From Eublepharis macularius (Eukaryota; Chordata; Lepidosauria; Squamata; Eublepharidae), in contig NC_072791.1 in the NCBI RefSeq assembly GCF_028583425.1, positions 31,069,368 to 31,133,367 of the forward strand: a stretch of DNA of 64,000 nt, read 5' to 3'. Below are positions 36,885 to 48,343 of this stretch, piece by piece; positions within the stretch are counted from its first letter, which is position 1, and the number at the start of each line of letters is the position of its first letter. Below the pieces are notes generated by a model, which saw only the letters and a list, made by a program, of their open reading frames with translations, ran no database searches and was not told where the DNA came from. The translations under genes and the position numbers were made by a program.

Positions 36885-37215
36885 TGAAGAGGCAGGCTTC
36901 CTTTGCCAGGGGTGGCATTTTGCATGCAAAATGCCCCCTTACCCTCAGGGGCCCTTCTCCCACCCTTTCTCCCACCCCCCACCAAGGCTCAGCCTGCTCC
37001 CACTTGGGGGGGGGCATTTCATGGCCTCCCCAAGTAGGTGCTCTAATCTCTACCACTGACAGCTGGGGGAGGCTTGTCTTGCCAGGGGTGGCATTTTGCA
37101 TGCAAAATGCCCCCCAGCCCTCAGGGGCCCTTCTCCCACCCCTCCTCCCACCCCCCACCAAGGCTCAGCCTGCTCCCACTTGGGGGGGGCCATTTCATGG
37201 CCTCCCCAAGTAGGT
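36885..37215. repeat. Two tandem copies of a 176-bp C-rich unit
   Basis: The marker GCCAGGGGTGGCATTTTGCA begins at 36,905 and 37,081 (period 176 bp). Each unit also has GGGGCCCTTCTCCCACCC and CATTTCATGGCCTCCCCAAG. A further copy lies at about 37,910-38,150. Confidence 0.8.
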
Positions 37216-37905
37216 CCCCTCAGCCCCCAAAGTCCACCCCTCACAGCCCCACACAAACCCAATTCCCCCCCAGCTGCCACACACAGACCCAAATCCCCCC
37301 AGTAGCCCCTCACAGACCCAAATCAACCCCCACCTGCCCCACACCCACCATAACCCCAGGAACAGGCTGGCCTGCCCTCCCCTTTTGGGAACCCCTAAAC
37401 TCTCTTTCCCAGGGCAGTTCCGCACAGACCAGGGGTGCCACAATGGTGGCAGTGCCAAATCGTCCCTGGGAAAGAGCACCTGCCCTGGCACACAGACAAC
37501 CACCCCCCTGACCCCCCCACCACCTGCAGAGAAGGCTGGCCAGCCTGCCCCATTGTTCCCTATGCTGGGAACCAACCTCCCATCAAAGAAGGGAACACAG
37601 ACACACAATCATTAAGTTTAAAAAACCTTTATTTTATCATTTTCAAATTACAAGTGGTCAACAAATCACAACATATTACACTTATTGTCCCTCACAGCAC
37701 AACACAACACAATTAACTACACATCAGAGAATCTTAAAAACAATTTTTCTTTTGAAGTGTTTTGAACATTACAACAGGTTACATAGTAAGCGGGTACAAC
37801 AGGGCATGGAAACAGAAGCCCACTCTAGACAAGATGATCATAACTACCAGCCTAATACAACTCTCCCTCCATAACATGACTTAATGGGGGGGAACCACTG
37901 CAACA
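37216..37905. repeat. hAT-internal module, copy 1
   Basis: Direct repeat of 40,459-40,975. Shared landmarks, in order: CAGCCCCACACAAACCC, CAGCTGCCACACACAGACCC, CTATGCTGGGAACCAACCTC, ATCATTAAGTTTAAAAAACC, a TTTATT poly(A)-type word (37,628-37,633) and AACAACACAATTAACTAC-like sequence. Copy 1 has about 170 bp near 37,385-37,545 that copy 2 lacks. Confidence 0.85.
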
Positions 37906-38150
37906 AAATCCCCCCCCCAACCCTCTGGGGCCCTTCTCCCACCCTTCCTCCCACCCCCCCACCAAGGCTCAGCCTGCTCCCACTTGGGGGGGGCATTTCA
38001 TGGCCTCCCCAAGTAGGTGCTCTGCTCTCATCTCTACCACTGACAGCTGGGGGAGGCTTGTCTTGCCAGGGGTGGCATTTTGCATGCCAAATGCCACCCT
38101 TACCCTCAGGGGCCCTTCTCCCACCCTTCCTACCACCCCCCACCACATGC
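37906..38150. repeat. Further copy of the 176-bp C-rich unit, truncated
   Basis: Repeats the CTTCTCCCACCC, CATTTCATGGCCTCCCCAAG and GCCAGGGGTGGCATTTTGCA (38,065) blocks. It stops in CACCCCCCACCACATGC, where unrelated DNA begins. Confidence 0.75.
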
Positions 38151-40458
38151 ATTCCTTGACAATCAAGAAATCTGGAGTTAAATATAATGTGCATGTAAGT
38201 CCCTCAAAGACAGAAGCAATATGGAGGTAATGACCCATTTGATTTCCACAACCTCAGACACAATTAGGGATCCGTTTCCCCTTGGTGGGGGATCCCCCAC
38301 TCTCACCTATCACCCCCTGTCACTGCTTACCTGGCTGGAAGGGGGAAAGTCAGGGAATGAGCCTTCAAGGTACGCTCCTGGGGCTGCTGCCGTGATGTCA
38401 CTGATGTTATCTGGCTGCCCTGAGAGTATTCCTGTGCTTTGCAGTGGGCTGATTTGGGCCCTACAGGCCAAAGCAGGATCACTTGTGGCCCAAATCTGCC
38501 TGCTGTGAATTGTGCGTGCTCCCCAGCCTTGTGTGATGATCACATCACTTCCTAGAACAGACATCATCATGCCAGAGCATTGCCATGAAATGATCATGCG
38601 TGTGTGAACAGACCCTAAGTATCCTGTAGGCTTCAGTGATGGTATAGTCTGTCAGTAATGTTTTCACACACATTAGAGAGAGAGAGAGAGACAGAGAAGG
38701 GGGGGAGGCACTGAACCTAGATGATTTCTTCTATTTTACTGTCCCCTTCCAAAGCCAGGGTGGCATTGGCACAATGCCCCCCTCCCCCCGGCCAGAGCCT
38801 TAGTAACAGTATGCATTGACAGGCCCATGCATCATAGTCCTTTTTGAGACCCAGCCAAGTTGTGTGCCTTTTGGAGAAAAATGTTCAAGTTGCTGGTGGG
38901 GGTATGAACAATTTTTAGATATCCACTGTAGTGCAATGGCTAGAGAGTTGGTCTAGAATCTGGCAGACTCTGATTCTGTGCCTTGTAGGCTTGATGGATG
39001 TTCTTGGCTCAGCCTAAGTAAACAATTGTGTTGTGTTTTCCAGAGGCAGTCTAGGTGATTTTGGGGCCCTAGACAAATGTTCTGGACGGGGCCCCAGAAC
39101 CAGTGCCGCCCCACCACTGGCTCCTTGCCAAGGCCAAGCAATTTGGTCACCTAGGCCCCAGATAGAGTGGGCAGGAGTGCGTTGTTTCCTTCCTCCCCCC
39201 CCCCTCCACCCCCTCCAACAACTAAGAAGGCCATCGGTGGATGTAGTCACTCCAATGTGAGGCATGGAGCAGCTGTCTATTGTTAGCCTGGTTGTGATGA
39301 GGGTGAAACAAATCAAGGGAGAACAGCAATGTGTAAACCACTATAGGTTCCCATGGGGGAGAAAACCGGGGCATAAGATAAACCTTTAATTTGGTGGGGA
39401 GGGGGTATATACATTTTATGTGTATGTGTCTGTATGTTTTATGCATTCAAATCACTTATGGTGTACTTTAGAATTATTGAGCTCCAAAATATCCCAAAAG
39501 CCTTGTCCATGTATTGTAAACCGAAGTCAATCTACCACATCAAGGGTATTCTTCTTTTCCCTACTGCCTTCAATTTTTCCCAGCATTATTGTCTTTTCTA
39601 GTGAACCTTGTCTTCTCATGATGTGACATTAATCAGTAAGCACTGTCATCAACTGATATCTTCAAGGGAGAAAGCAGGCCTGATTTGGTCTGGATGCCAC
39701 TTACATGTCTTTTTCGGAGTCCATGGTACATGTAAATTAAAACTTTCTTCCCACTTGACAGTATGAATGCGTTTTCTTCCTATGAGCTTTGTCTAAATTT
39801 TACTGTACTGATACTGCTCATTTGGCCAAAAGGCCTGCCCTTGAGCAATGCCACATTAAATACTTCATAATAAAAATATGTTTTTAAAACCATTTAAAAG
39901 TGTCTTTAAGTGCCATACGCTGATTTAAAAAAACATAAGCTAAATGTTTGGGAACACAACCAGATATGTGAATGACTGAAATGCAGCCCAATCCCACTGC
40001 TACTTAAAATCCATTTTTGATGGAGGTCTGGATTGTCTTACATTGGTGTCATTGGGCTTGGAATCAGGAACCTGGAAGTGTTCCATGGGGGCTACAACTT
40101 TCATGCCAAGGCTAAGAGGGTGGGAACGGGATCTCTCTGGGGTGGCAAACTCTGGCCTTGGAAGTTACTGGCAATTTGGGGGTGGGACTTGTGGAAAGGG
40201 AAATCTGAGTAGGGATCTCCCCCAGAATCCATGGTCCACATTTGCCCTCTAAAGAGATTGCCCTTGGAAGCAGCCAGTTTCTCTGTAGGGAACAACTCTC
40301 TCTAACCTGAACTCAAGCCCAACCAGGAGTTTGGCAGCCCTAGGAAAATTTCTGAAAAAGATGGCAAAGGAGGGCCAGCAACTGATAGAGGCATGGAAGC
40401 CCACACCAGGACAATAGCAGGGGCCTACTTGGGCACAAAGGACGACCAGTGCTCTCAT
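38151..40458. other. 2.3-kb SINE-bearing segment inside the hAT element
   Basis: This stretch lacks the C-rich repeats of its surroundings and looks like ordinary host DNA. It holds a MIR/CORE-type SINE head (about 38,925-39,010) and tail (about 39,280-39,385) separated by a GC-rich insert, a GA-rich run at 38,670-38,700 and AT-rich unique sequence. It lies between the two copies of the hAT-internal module. It may be captured host DNA or a later insertion. No gene seen. Confidence 0.6.
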
Positions 40459-40975
40459 CCCCCATAGTCCACTCCTTACAGCCCCACACAAACCCAGTTC
40501 CCCCACCCCAGCTGCCACACACAGACCCAAATCCTCCACTCAGCCCGTCTCAGAACCAAAACCACCCTCAGCTGCCCCACACCCAGTACCCCAGGAACAG
40601 GCTGGCCAGCCTGCTCCATTGTTCCCTATGCTGGGAACCAACCTCCCATCAAAGAAGGGAACACAGACACACAATCATTAAGTTTAAAAAAACCTTTATT
40701 TTATCATTTTCAAATTACAAGTGGTCAACAAATCACACAACATATTACACTTATTGTCCCTCACAGCACAACACAACACAATTAACTACACATCAGAGAA
40801 TCTTAACAACAATTTTTCTTTTGAAATGGACAAACTGTAAAGTTTTGAACATTTCCACAGGTTACATAGTGAGCGGGCACAACAGGGCATGGAAACAGAA
40901 GATGATCATAACTACCAGCCTAATACAACTCTCCCTCCATAAAACGACTTAATGGGGGGGAACCACTGCAACAGG
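40459..40975. repeat. hAT-internal module, copy 2
   Basis: Second copy of 37,216-37,905, highly similar from about 40,615 on. It lies downstream of the transposase stop in the transcript direction and includes its likely 3' untranslated end. Confidence 0.85.
40695..40700 (-). terminator. Candidate poly(A) signal of the hAT transposase
   Basis: AATAAA on the minus strand about 1 kb past the stop codon. The same word occurs in the duplicated module at 37,628-37,633. Confidence 0.4.
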
Positions 40976-41680
40976 GTCCAGCAGAACCTATGTCTTTTCC
41001 TGTGGCTGTGCTTTCAGTTCAGACACACAAAGCTGAACTGGGCACTTCCAAGGCACTGGACAATGGTATTTCTGGAGCAGTTCTGCAGAGGTCTCCCCCC
41101 ACCCCCACACCAGCCTCAGAATTTACCTGGGAACATCTGCGAGAGATCATCATTGGCCGGTGCCCATCCACCACTCTTCCCGCATCCCCCAACCATGCAA
41201 ACCCAACATTAACATCAACAATTTTTTTTTTAAACATTAACATTCAATCAACTTTTAAAAAACATAATCACAACATTTTTGGTTTTTTTTTTCTTTTTTT
41301 TACATGAACAGAACATCAACTTTCAAAAAACAGTACAACAATTCTTCTTCAATTTTTTTTTACAAGGATTTCATCTGATAAAAACACCTAAGCAATCCCT
41401 ATCTAACCTGTTTCTCCCTCCAGTAGCAATCCATGTTTCTGGGGCATTATTTTTCATAATAAATTTGGTCCCACAGGGTCTGTCTCAGTGATGGGAGATG
41501 TTTTGAATACCCTGGGGGGGGGGCTTTCAAATTGCTGGGTGTTTTCCCTTTGCCACTGGTTCCTAACCACCCTCCCTCTACTGGCCGGTTTTAACTGTAT
41601 ATACAGGGTTTTATACAGGGGAGAGCGCGATTCCAAAGGATTGGACTCACAGAGGATGCAGGCCACAAGTTGGGCTCACC

Positions 41681-44408
41681 TCAGTCACTCTGGAAGTCCA
41701 GTCCTGAGAAATCGAAGAGGCGAGAGTTGACCTTCAGGAAGGTCAACTGCTTGACTCTCCATGGGAGAAGGCGAGTGCGATGTGGGCCGACAATGTCGCC
41801 CGCATGTGAAAAGACGCGCTCGCTCTCCACGCATGTCGGAGGGCATGAGAGCAGCCGCTGCGCCTCGAGGGAGAGGTCCGGCCAGACCGACTCCTTCCTG
41901 GCCCAGTAGCTGAGTGGATCGGTGGAGAGCGACTCACAGGGCTCCGCGAGGTAGTCCCTGACCATCGCCTCCGCCGGATCCTCTCTCACGGTCCTCACGA
42001 CCCCAGAGGGGACGAGGGCCCACCGGAGCATCTCCATCTCCATCGGCACTCCGGTGGTGGCCTCGGGGGGGGCCTGCGCAGAGGGGGCGTCAGAGGGACC
42101 CGCACGGCAGGGCCCCTCTTGCGTCCCCCCTGTCGACAGGCGTCCCCTCTTGGCCTGCCTGCGCCTCACCCAAGAGCAGAGCCCGTCTCTGGCTTGGGTG
42201 AGGTTCCCGTCCCGCTCGGCGAAAGTGCCCTTTATGCGCGGGTCACACACGGTCGCCAACATGTATGACTCTTCCTTAGTGAGAGGAGTTAGCCTGGCAG
42301 CTATGCCCTGCTGCAGCCTTCTCACTAATGCGCGCACCGCTGGAACAAGGTCAGCACGGGGCGCGACCCGGTCTGCAAGGGTGGCCAGATTCCTCTGGAG
42401 CGTGTGCACCAGGGGAATGACCAGACCGAGGGTCGCCGTGTCTGACGAGACCGCCACAGTGAAGTCCTTGAAGGGCTTCAGGACCTCCACTGTCTGGGTG
42501 ATGGTGAGCCAATCCTCCCGGCTGAACTCACCCACCTGACTCGCACCGCGGTTCTCGGAGAGCCACGCGTGGAGTGCGGCCTTCTGCTCCACCAAGCGCT
42601 CAAGCATGGCGCAGGTGGAGTTCCAGCAAGTGCTGACGTCAGTGATCAGAGCGTGCTCTGGCACACCTGTCCTGACCTGTGTCTGGCGCAGTTCGTGCGT
42701 GGCCTTCACGCTGCGCGTGAAGCCTCCGACATTTCTGGACAAGTAACTGGAGTTCACGGGTCCGGGTATCCACGGGTTCCTTTGAGGAGCCCAACCCCAG
42801 CGCATCTCTCACCACTAGGTGAAGCTTGTGAGCGGCACAGTAGATGCTCTCTCGGCTCACTAGATGCGCCGCTGCCCTCATGTTCTTGCCACCGTCCATC
42901 ACCATGCATCCCACGGTGGCGGCACCCTGGCCTATCCACTCGTCCAACTGTCTTCGCAAGGTGGCAGCGATGTTCTCCGCCGTGTGGGACACGTCGAGCA
43001 CCTCGGCGTGAAGCAAGGCCTTGCAGTAGCCGGCCTGGCGGTCTCCCATCCTTCCCTGTCTAGCTGTGCTAGGCACCTCCCCCCGGCCCCCACCCAGAAC
43101 CGACTTGGGTTCCCACCAGTGAGCAGTAAGCGAGAGGTACGCTTGCTGCACACTTGGGCAGGTCCAGATGTCCGATGTGAAGTGCACAGTTCTCCCGGCA
43201 ACCCGGGACAGCTGTGCCTTCACATGATCCCTGGCAGCCCTGTAAAACGAGGGCACCACCGATCTGCTCAACGACGTGCGAGCAGGGACGGCGTACCAGG
43301 GAAAGCAATCTCGGAGCAGCCCTGAGAAGCCGAAGTCTTCAACTACGGAATACGGTTGCCCATCCACTGCTATCATGTTGACGATGTGGCGCGTGATGCG
43401 CCTGCTCGCCCTCCGGATCCCCTCTCTGGGCACACTAGCGCCCTGCATACCAAGCATCTCCGGGAGAGAGGCTTGGCGTCCCTTTCCTGCAGGTACCCTT
43501 AGGGGGAGAGCACCAGAGGAGCCTGCCTCCTTCTGGCTAGCTGGCGGCCGTGCGGCGCCACTCGAACCCTCCTCCCGAAGAAGCACCGCCTGGTGGTGCC
43601 TCTTCATATGGTACCTCATCCCAGACGTGGAGAGATGCCACACATCTTTGCCACGGCTGACGCGCTGCCTACAATGCAGGCACAGGGCTGCTCGGGGATC
43701 CTCCGCTGTCTGGAAGTGCTTCCAGATTTCGGAGGAAAAGGGCAACCCACGCTTCCCAGGAGAAGCGCTTTCCGGATCACCCTGAGGCACCTCCTGTGAG
43801 GTGCTCTGGCCGGACACACCGTGTCCCACTCTCGGCCGGGCAGGTGGGGATGGACGAGGCTGAAGGGGCAGAGATGTGGGCTCTTCCACCACAGTCTCTG
43901 CCTCTTCCTCCCGCATCCTCTCCTCCTGCACAGCCGCGAGAGGCCTGCTGCTGGCCTCAGAGGAAACTGGGGTGGACCGCCCCAGGGGGGGTCTCACGGG
44001 CAGTTCCTCCAACATCCTCTGGGTTCCTGGGGTGAGCGGGAGCGCAGGGAAAGTCATGTGCTCCGCGCCCATCCCAGGAGACACCACATGCTGCCCCTCC
44101 TCCAGCAGCTGGCTCGCAACCACTGGAGGAGGAGGAGCCTCAGCAGCAGGCCCCCGCCCAGTGCCAGCCCCTGCCTTACGCACCCGGGTTGGGGGTGGCC
44201 CTCCAGCAGCTGCCTCAGGAAAGAGAGTCTTGCGAACCCTCTTCCTGTCACCAGAAGCCAGGCTGGTGAACGGCAGCAGCGCAGGGGAGGGCCTCCTCCG
44301 CTCAGATGGGGGGGCTGCCGCAGCAGTCCCCCTCCCCCTCCCCTCCTCCCCTCTAGATTTCTCCCTAGCCTTTCCCCCGGGGCCCCTCTCTGCTTTCCTC
44401 TCTGACAT
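41681..44408 (-). pseudogene. BED-finger hAT transposase with one frameshift
   Basis: Runs from ATG at 44,408 (a TTG five codons upstream is in frame but not a eukaryotic start) to TGA at 41,681, about 900 codons. One single-base frameshift at about 42,733 separates two open frames. The N-terminus (residues 1-220) is Pro/Arg/Glu-rich. A BED zinc finger follows (Trp229, Cys243, Cys246, His267, His271 or His272). The RNase H-like core has Asp413 in HFTSDIWTCPSVQQAYLSL, Asp505 in VMDGGKNM and the Cys-x2-His of YCAAHKLHLVV (524-527). After the frameshift come LITDVSTCWNSTCAMLERL, MLATVCDPRIKG and the C-terminal dimerisation region (PPTCVESERVFSHAGDIV). The family cuts and pastes hAT elements in the nucleus. 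Without the frameshift it would be complete. Open frames on the opposite strand are shadows. Confidence 0.92.
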
Positions 44409-44563
44409 ACTTTCCCCTCCCAAAATCTACCCTAACTAATCAGAAAAGATTTGGAAAACAAAGGTCCACTTTGTTTTCAAGACCTAACTAACCTGCTCTA
44501 AATCTGTGCTTCTAGTGGCTCTGTGACTTGGAGATGAACAATCAAGTGCCTTTTTAAGCAACC

Positions 44564-44571
44564 CTATTTAT
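44564..44571 (-). promoter_or_regulatory. Possible TATA box of the hAT transposase
   Basis: ATAAATAG on the minus strand about 160 bp upstream of the ATG. Position and sequence fit a TATA element, but nothing confirms a start site. Confidence 0.35.
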
Positions 44572-44774
44572 GTCAGGGAACCTGAGCCTGCCAATCAGCT
44601 GAATTCCTCTGGAATTGAGCTGGCCCTAAACCCCAATAACAGAGGTGACTAAGCCTTAAACACTCACACACTAGTATGCCTGGGCCGGCCTGGCACCACC
44701 ACGGGTGCCAGAGATGGGCAGTGGAACCCTAGTTATGGGGGCACTAATGGGAAGCCTATTGACAGCTATTACAA

Positions 44775-44779
<5 letters not shown>

Positions 44780-44845
<66 letters not shown>
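44780..44845. repeat. (TA)n microsatellite inside the hAT element
   Basis: About 33 uninterrupted TA units, upstream of the transposase gene. Confidence 0.95.
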
Positions 44846-44849
<4 letters not shown>

Positions 44850-45339
44850 TCAAACCTAACACTCACTCACTAATGCTTTCCCTGCTGAGTCCCTATTTAG
44901 TTTTTTAAAAAAAACTAGGCTTGGTTTCCCTAATAATTATGTTGAGGGCAATTATCCACTGATCACCTACCAACTGGCCTACCTACCTAAGAGACACTAT
45001 TTAGCGGGACCAATGTATCTGTGGTATGTCGGTGTGGGGTGTGGATGTGGTGTTTTGAAGATGAGCCTCCCCCCTCCCAAGCTAGCAAGAACCCACCCCC
45101 AAGCCCACCCAAATGTGAACCCGGACTCGCTCACACTAACACCAGTCCTGCAGTCCAGCAATGTTCAGGCGGTCTTGCAGCTGGTCCTCCTCTCCTCCGC
45201 GATGCTGTCAAGAAAATTGGAAATGTTAACAGAGTCAACACCACACGCCGCACACGCAACCCCCAAAATTCAAGGCCCCGTTGCACAAGCCAAGTCAGCC
45301 CCCCCCCTGAAAGGCTAGGGCCAACCAGCAGCAAAACAA

Positions 45340-45440
45340 AACACATCCACCCAGCAGAGCTTCTGGCCTGTGCAGGCCAAAAGCTGGCACACTCATTTTT
45401 TAGTCCTGTGAAACAGTAGTTCAAGCCCACCCCACACTCA
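45340..45440. repeat. Module bordering the satellite array, outer copy 1
   Basis: CACCCAGCAGAGCTTCTGGC and AAAGCTGGCACACTC, followed by AAACAGTAG and TCAAGC, match 47,345-47,420 in the same orientation on the other side of the satellite array. Confidence 0.75.
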
Positions 45441-45749
45441 AACTTGACAAATGAAACATGAAAGAAAGAAGGCACTGCAATCAATGCTGGCCCCCCCTAA
45501 CCTCCAAACAATGTCCTCTTGCCCAACCAGAAAATGCCCCCCCTAGCCCAAGCCATAAAGACCGAGCCAAAGCATATGCTCGCAGGTAGGCACAGCAGCA
45601 GACATAAGCTCAAAAAACAAATTTTACAACAACCCTACCAGTCCACCACTGCAGATGTCCAGCAATGTTGATCCTCCACGCAGAGATCTGCAGGCCGATG
45701 TCCACCAAGTGCAGTCCAGTCCAGAAGAGGTCCACCAACGATAAACAAC

Positions 45750-47325
45750 CTGAATGTGAAGCAAAACAGTGAGTGCCAGGCCAGCAAACGGGAAGGGTTA
45801 CCAAAGCCAAAGCAGCATGCCTGTGTGTAGGCCGCAGGCTGGCACAGTTGATCAGGACGGAGCCTGTTGGAAAGCCTTGGAAGCAGGGGGCCAGACACAG
45901 GAAAAAAAGCCCACACCATTCCAATTTGTGAAGCACAACTGTGAGTGCCAGGCCAGCAACCAAAAAGGGTTACCAAAGCCAAAGCAGCATGCCTGTGTGT
46001 GGGCCGCAGGCTGGCACAGTTGATCAGGACGGAGCCTGTTGGGAATCCTTGCAAGCAGGGGACCAGACACGGAAAAAAGCCCACACCAATCCAGTTTGTG
46101 AAGCACAACTGTGAGTGCCAGGCCAGCAACCAAAAAGGGTTACCAAAGCCAAAGCAGCATGCCTGTGTGTGGGCCGCAGGCTGGCACAGTTGATCAGGAC
46201 GGAGCCTGTTGGGAATCCTTGCAAGCAGGGGACCAGACACAGGAAAAAAGCCCACACCATTCCAGTTTGTGAAGCACAACTGTGAGTGCCAGGCCAGCAA
46301 CCAAAAAGGGTTACCAAAGCCAAAGCAGCATACCTGTGTGTGGGCCGCAGGCTGGCACAGTTGATCAGGACGGAGCCTGTTGGAAAGCCTTGGAAGCAGG
46401 GGGCCAGACACAGGAAAAAAAGCCCACACCATTCCAGTTTGTGAAGCACAACTGTGAGTGCCAGGCCAGCAACCGAAAAGGGTTACCAAAGCCGGAGCAG
46501 CATACCTGTGTGTGGGCCGCAGGCTGGCACAGTTGATCAGGACGGAGCCTGTTGGAAAGCCTTGCAAGCAGGGGACCAGACACAGGGAAAAAAGCCCACA
46601 CCATTCCAGTTTGTGAAGCACAACTGTGAGTGCCAGGCCAGCAACCAAAAAGGGTTACCAAAGCCAAAGCAGCATACCTGTGTGTGGGCCGCAGGCTGGC
46701 ACAGTTGATCAGGACGGAGCCTGTTGGGAATCCTTGCAAGCAGGGGACCAGACACAGGAAAAAAGCCCACACCATTCCAGTTTGTGAAGCACAACTGTGA
46801 GTGCCAGGCCAGCAACCAAAAAGGGTTACCAAAGCCAAAGCAGCATACCTGTGTGTGGGCCGCAGGCTGGCACAGTTGATCAGGACGGAGCCTGTTGGAA
46901 AGCCTTGGAAGCAGGGGGCCAGACACAGGAAAAAAAGCCCACACCATTCCAGTTTGTGAAGCACAACTGTGAGTGCCAGGCCAGCAACCGAAAAGGGTTA
47001 CCAAAGCCGGAGCAGCATACCTGTGTGTGGGCCGCAGGCTGGCACAGTTGATCAGGACGGAGCCTGTTGGGAATCCTTGCAAGCAGGGGACCAGACACAG
47101 GAAAAAAGCCCACACCATTCCAGTTTGTGAAGCACAACTGTGAGTGCCAGGCCAGCAACTAAAAAGGGTTACCAAAGCCAAAGCAGCATACCTGTGTGTG
47201 GGCCGCAGGCTGGCACAGTTGATCAGGACGGAGCCTGTTGGAAAGCCTTGGAAGCAGGGGGCCAGACACAGGAAAAAAAGCCCACACCATTCCAGATTGT
47301 GAAGCACAACTGTGAGTGCCAGCCA
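45750..47325. repeat. 171-172-bp satellite array inside the hAT element
   Basis: The marker GTGAGTGCCAGGCCAGCAA, or its close variant, starts at 45,769, 45,941, 46,111, 46,282, 46,454, 46,626, 46,797, 46,969, 47,140 and 47,312, giving periods of 170-172 bp and ten occurrences. Units differ at few positions, mainly two alternating versions of one block (GGAAAGCCTTGGAAGCAGGG versus GGGAATCCTTGCAAGCAGGG). Outer units are more diverged. Because a 171-bp period is a whole number of codons, long repetitive open frames of up to 339 codons appear on the minus strand; I do not regard them as genes. Confidence 0.95.
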
Positions 47326-47344
47326 GAAGAAAGGCACCAAAGAC

Positions 47345-47420
47345 ACCCAGCAGAGCTTCTGGCCTGTGTAGGCCCAAAGCTGGCACACTCTTGTTTTAAT
47401 CTTAAAACAGTAGATCAAGC
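47345..47420. repeat. Module bordering the satellite array, outer copy 2
   Basis: CACCCAGCAGAGCTTCTGGC and AAAGCTGGCACACTC as at 45,340. Further right, a Leu-codon-like CCTCCAGG-rich stretch (47,630-47,700) echoes 45,150-45,210. Confidence 0.75.
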
Positions 47421-48149
47421 TTAAAGAAGGCAAGCACAACAACCAATGCTGAACCCCCCCCCCCACCATCAAACATTGTCTGCCCAACCTGTCCCCCAGG
47501 CCATGCCAAGAATAAACTGCAACACCTTTTTGCAGAGGCAGGCCACAGCAGCACATTGCCCAGCATCAAAAAATTTTTCAAAAATTTTAAAAAGGCCTAC
47601 CAGGTGTCCTCTCAGGATGTCCAGCATCACAGTTGATCCTCCAGGCAGATGTCCTCCAGGCTCCAGGTGCAGTGCAGTCTCTCTTCTTCTCCTCTCTCGG
47701 TCAGCAGCAGCAGCAACAGAGGTGCTCCAGACAGTCTAGCTCCAAATTTAAACCCCCTGCTGCAGCCTCAGCCAAAGATTTAAATCTATTGGCTGGCATG
47801 AAAATACAGCAGAGGGATTGGTGACTCCTAAAGTCCCCCCTCCCCTGCCTTTCCCCACCCACACTCCAAGAGCCACCCTCCTCCTGCTCCCCCTCCCCTA
47901 CCTGTTAGTTTTGGCGGGAATCTCTGCTGCTTTGCAAATGCAAAGTGCAATGCAATGCTTGCACCTTGCATTTGCAAGGCAAAGCAGGATTCCCTATCCT
48001 CCTTTGCAAGAGGGGTGGGGGGTGACAGAAGGAGTGAGTGATTCACTCCTTCTCCCCCCCTCCCCTCTTCTAAGAGCCTGCAGGAAGCCTTTGCTTCCAG
48101 CAGGATTTTGCTAGCCGCTTGCTAAGATAAACGGCTAGCAAAAACAAAA

Positions 48150-48328
48150 TGGCGATTCTCGAATGCCGAAAGAATGCCGAAAGAATCCCGAAACGTTTCG
48201 GCTTTTTCTTTCGGCTATGCCGAAACGTTTCGGCATTCCCCGAAACGTTTCGGATTACCCGAAAGAAGCCCAAACACTTTTGTTTCGGCATTCTTTTGGC
48301 ATTCTGAATGCCGAAACGCACATCCCTA
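48150..48328. repeat. Right end and subterminal repeats of the 11.8-kb hAT element
   Basis: At least ten CCGAAA or TTTCGG words in both orientations, several as CCGAAACGTTTCGG palindromes (for example about 48,190 and 48,221), precede the terminal GCACATCCCTA. Confidence 0.8.
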
Positions 48329-48343
48329 GTAGATACATGTTAG

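Larger units (their letters stand above)
36484..48328 (-). mobile_element. hAT transposon, 11.8 kb, with BED-type transposase
   Basis: Flanked by a perfect 8-bp duplication GTAGATAC (36,476-36,483 and 48,329-48,336). The ends are inverted: TAGGGGTGTGC on the left and TAGGGATGTGC on the right, read inward. Both ends are followed by 120-170 bp of TTCGGC/GCCGAA subterminal repeats. A hAT transposase gene runs on the minus strand (41,681-44,408). The rest is non-coding: a C-rich duplicated module region (36.9-41.0 kb), a 171-bp satellite array (45.75-47.33 kb) and GC-rich flanks. The matching duplication argues that the whole unit moved in one event, or that material was added within it afterwards. 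Confidence 0.88.

Noticed and set aside
42054-44439. Plus-strand open frames of 150-194 codons
   Set aside because: Antisense shadows of the GC-rich hAT transposase gene.
45610-47556. Minus-strand open frames of up to 339 codons with a repeating Cys/Leu/Trp-rich peptide
   Set aside because: They arise because the 171-bp satellite period is a multiple of three; neighbouring units shift frame when the period is 172, and no start or splice context fits.
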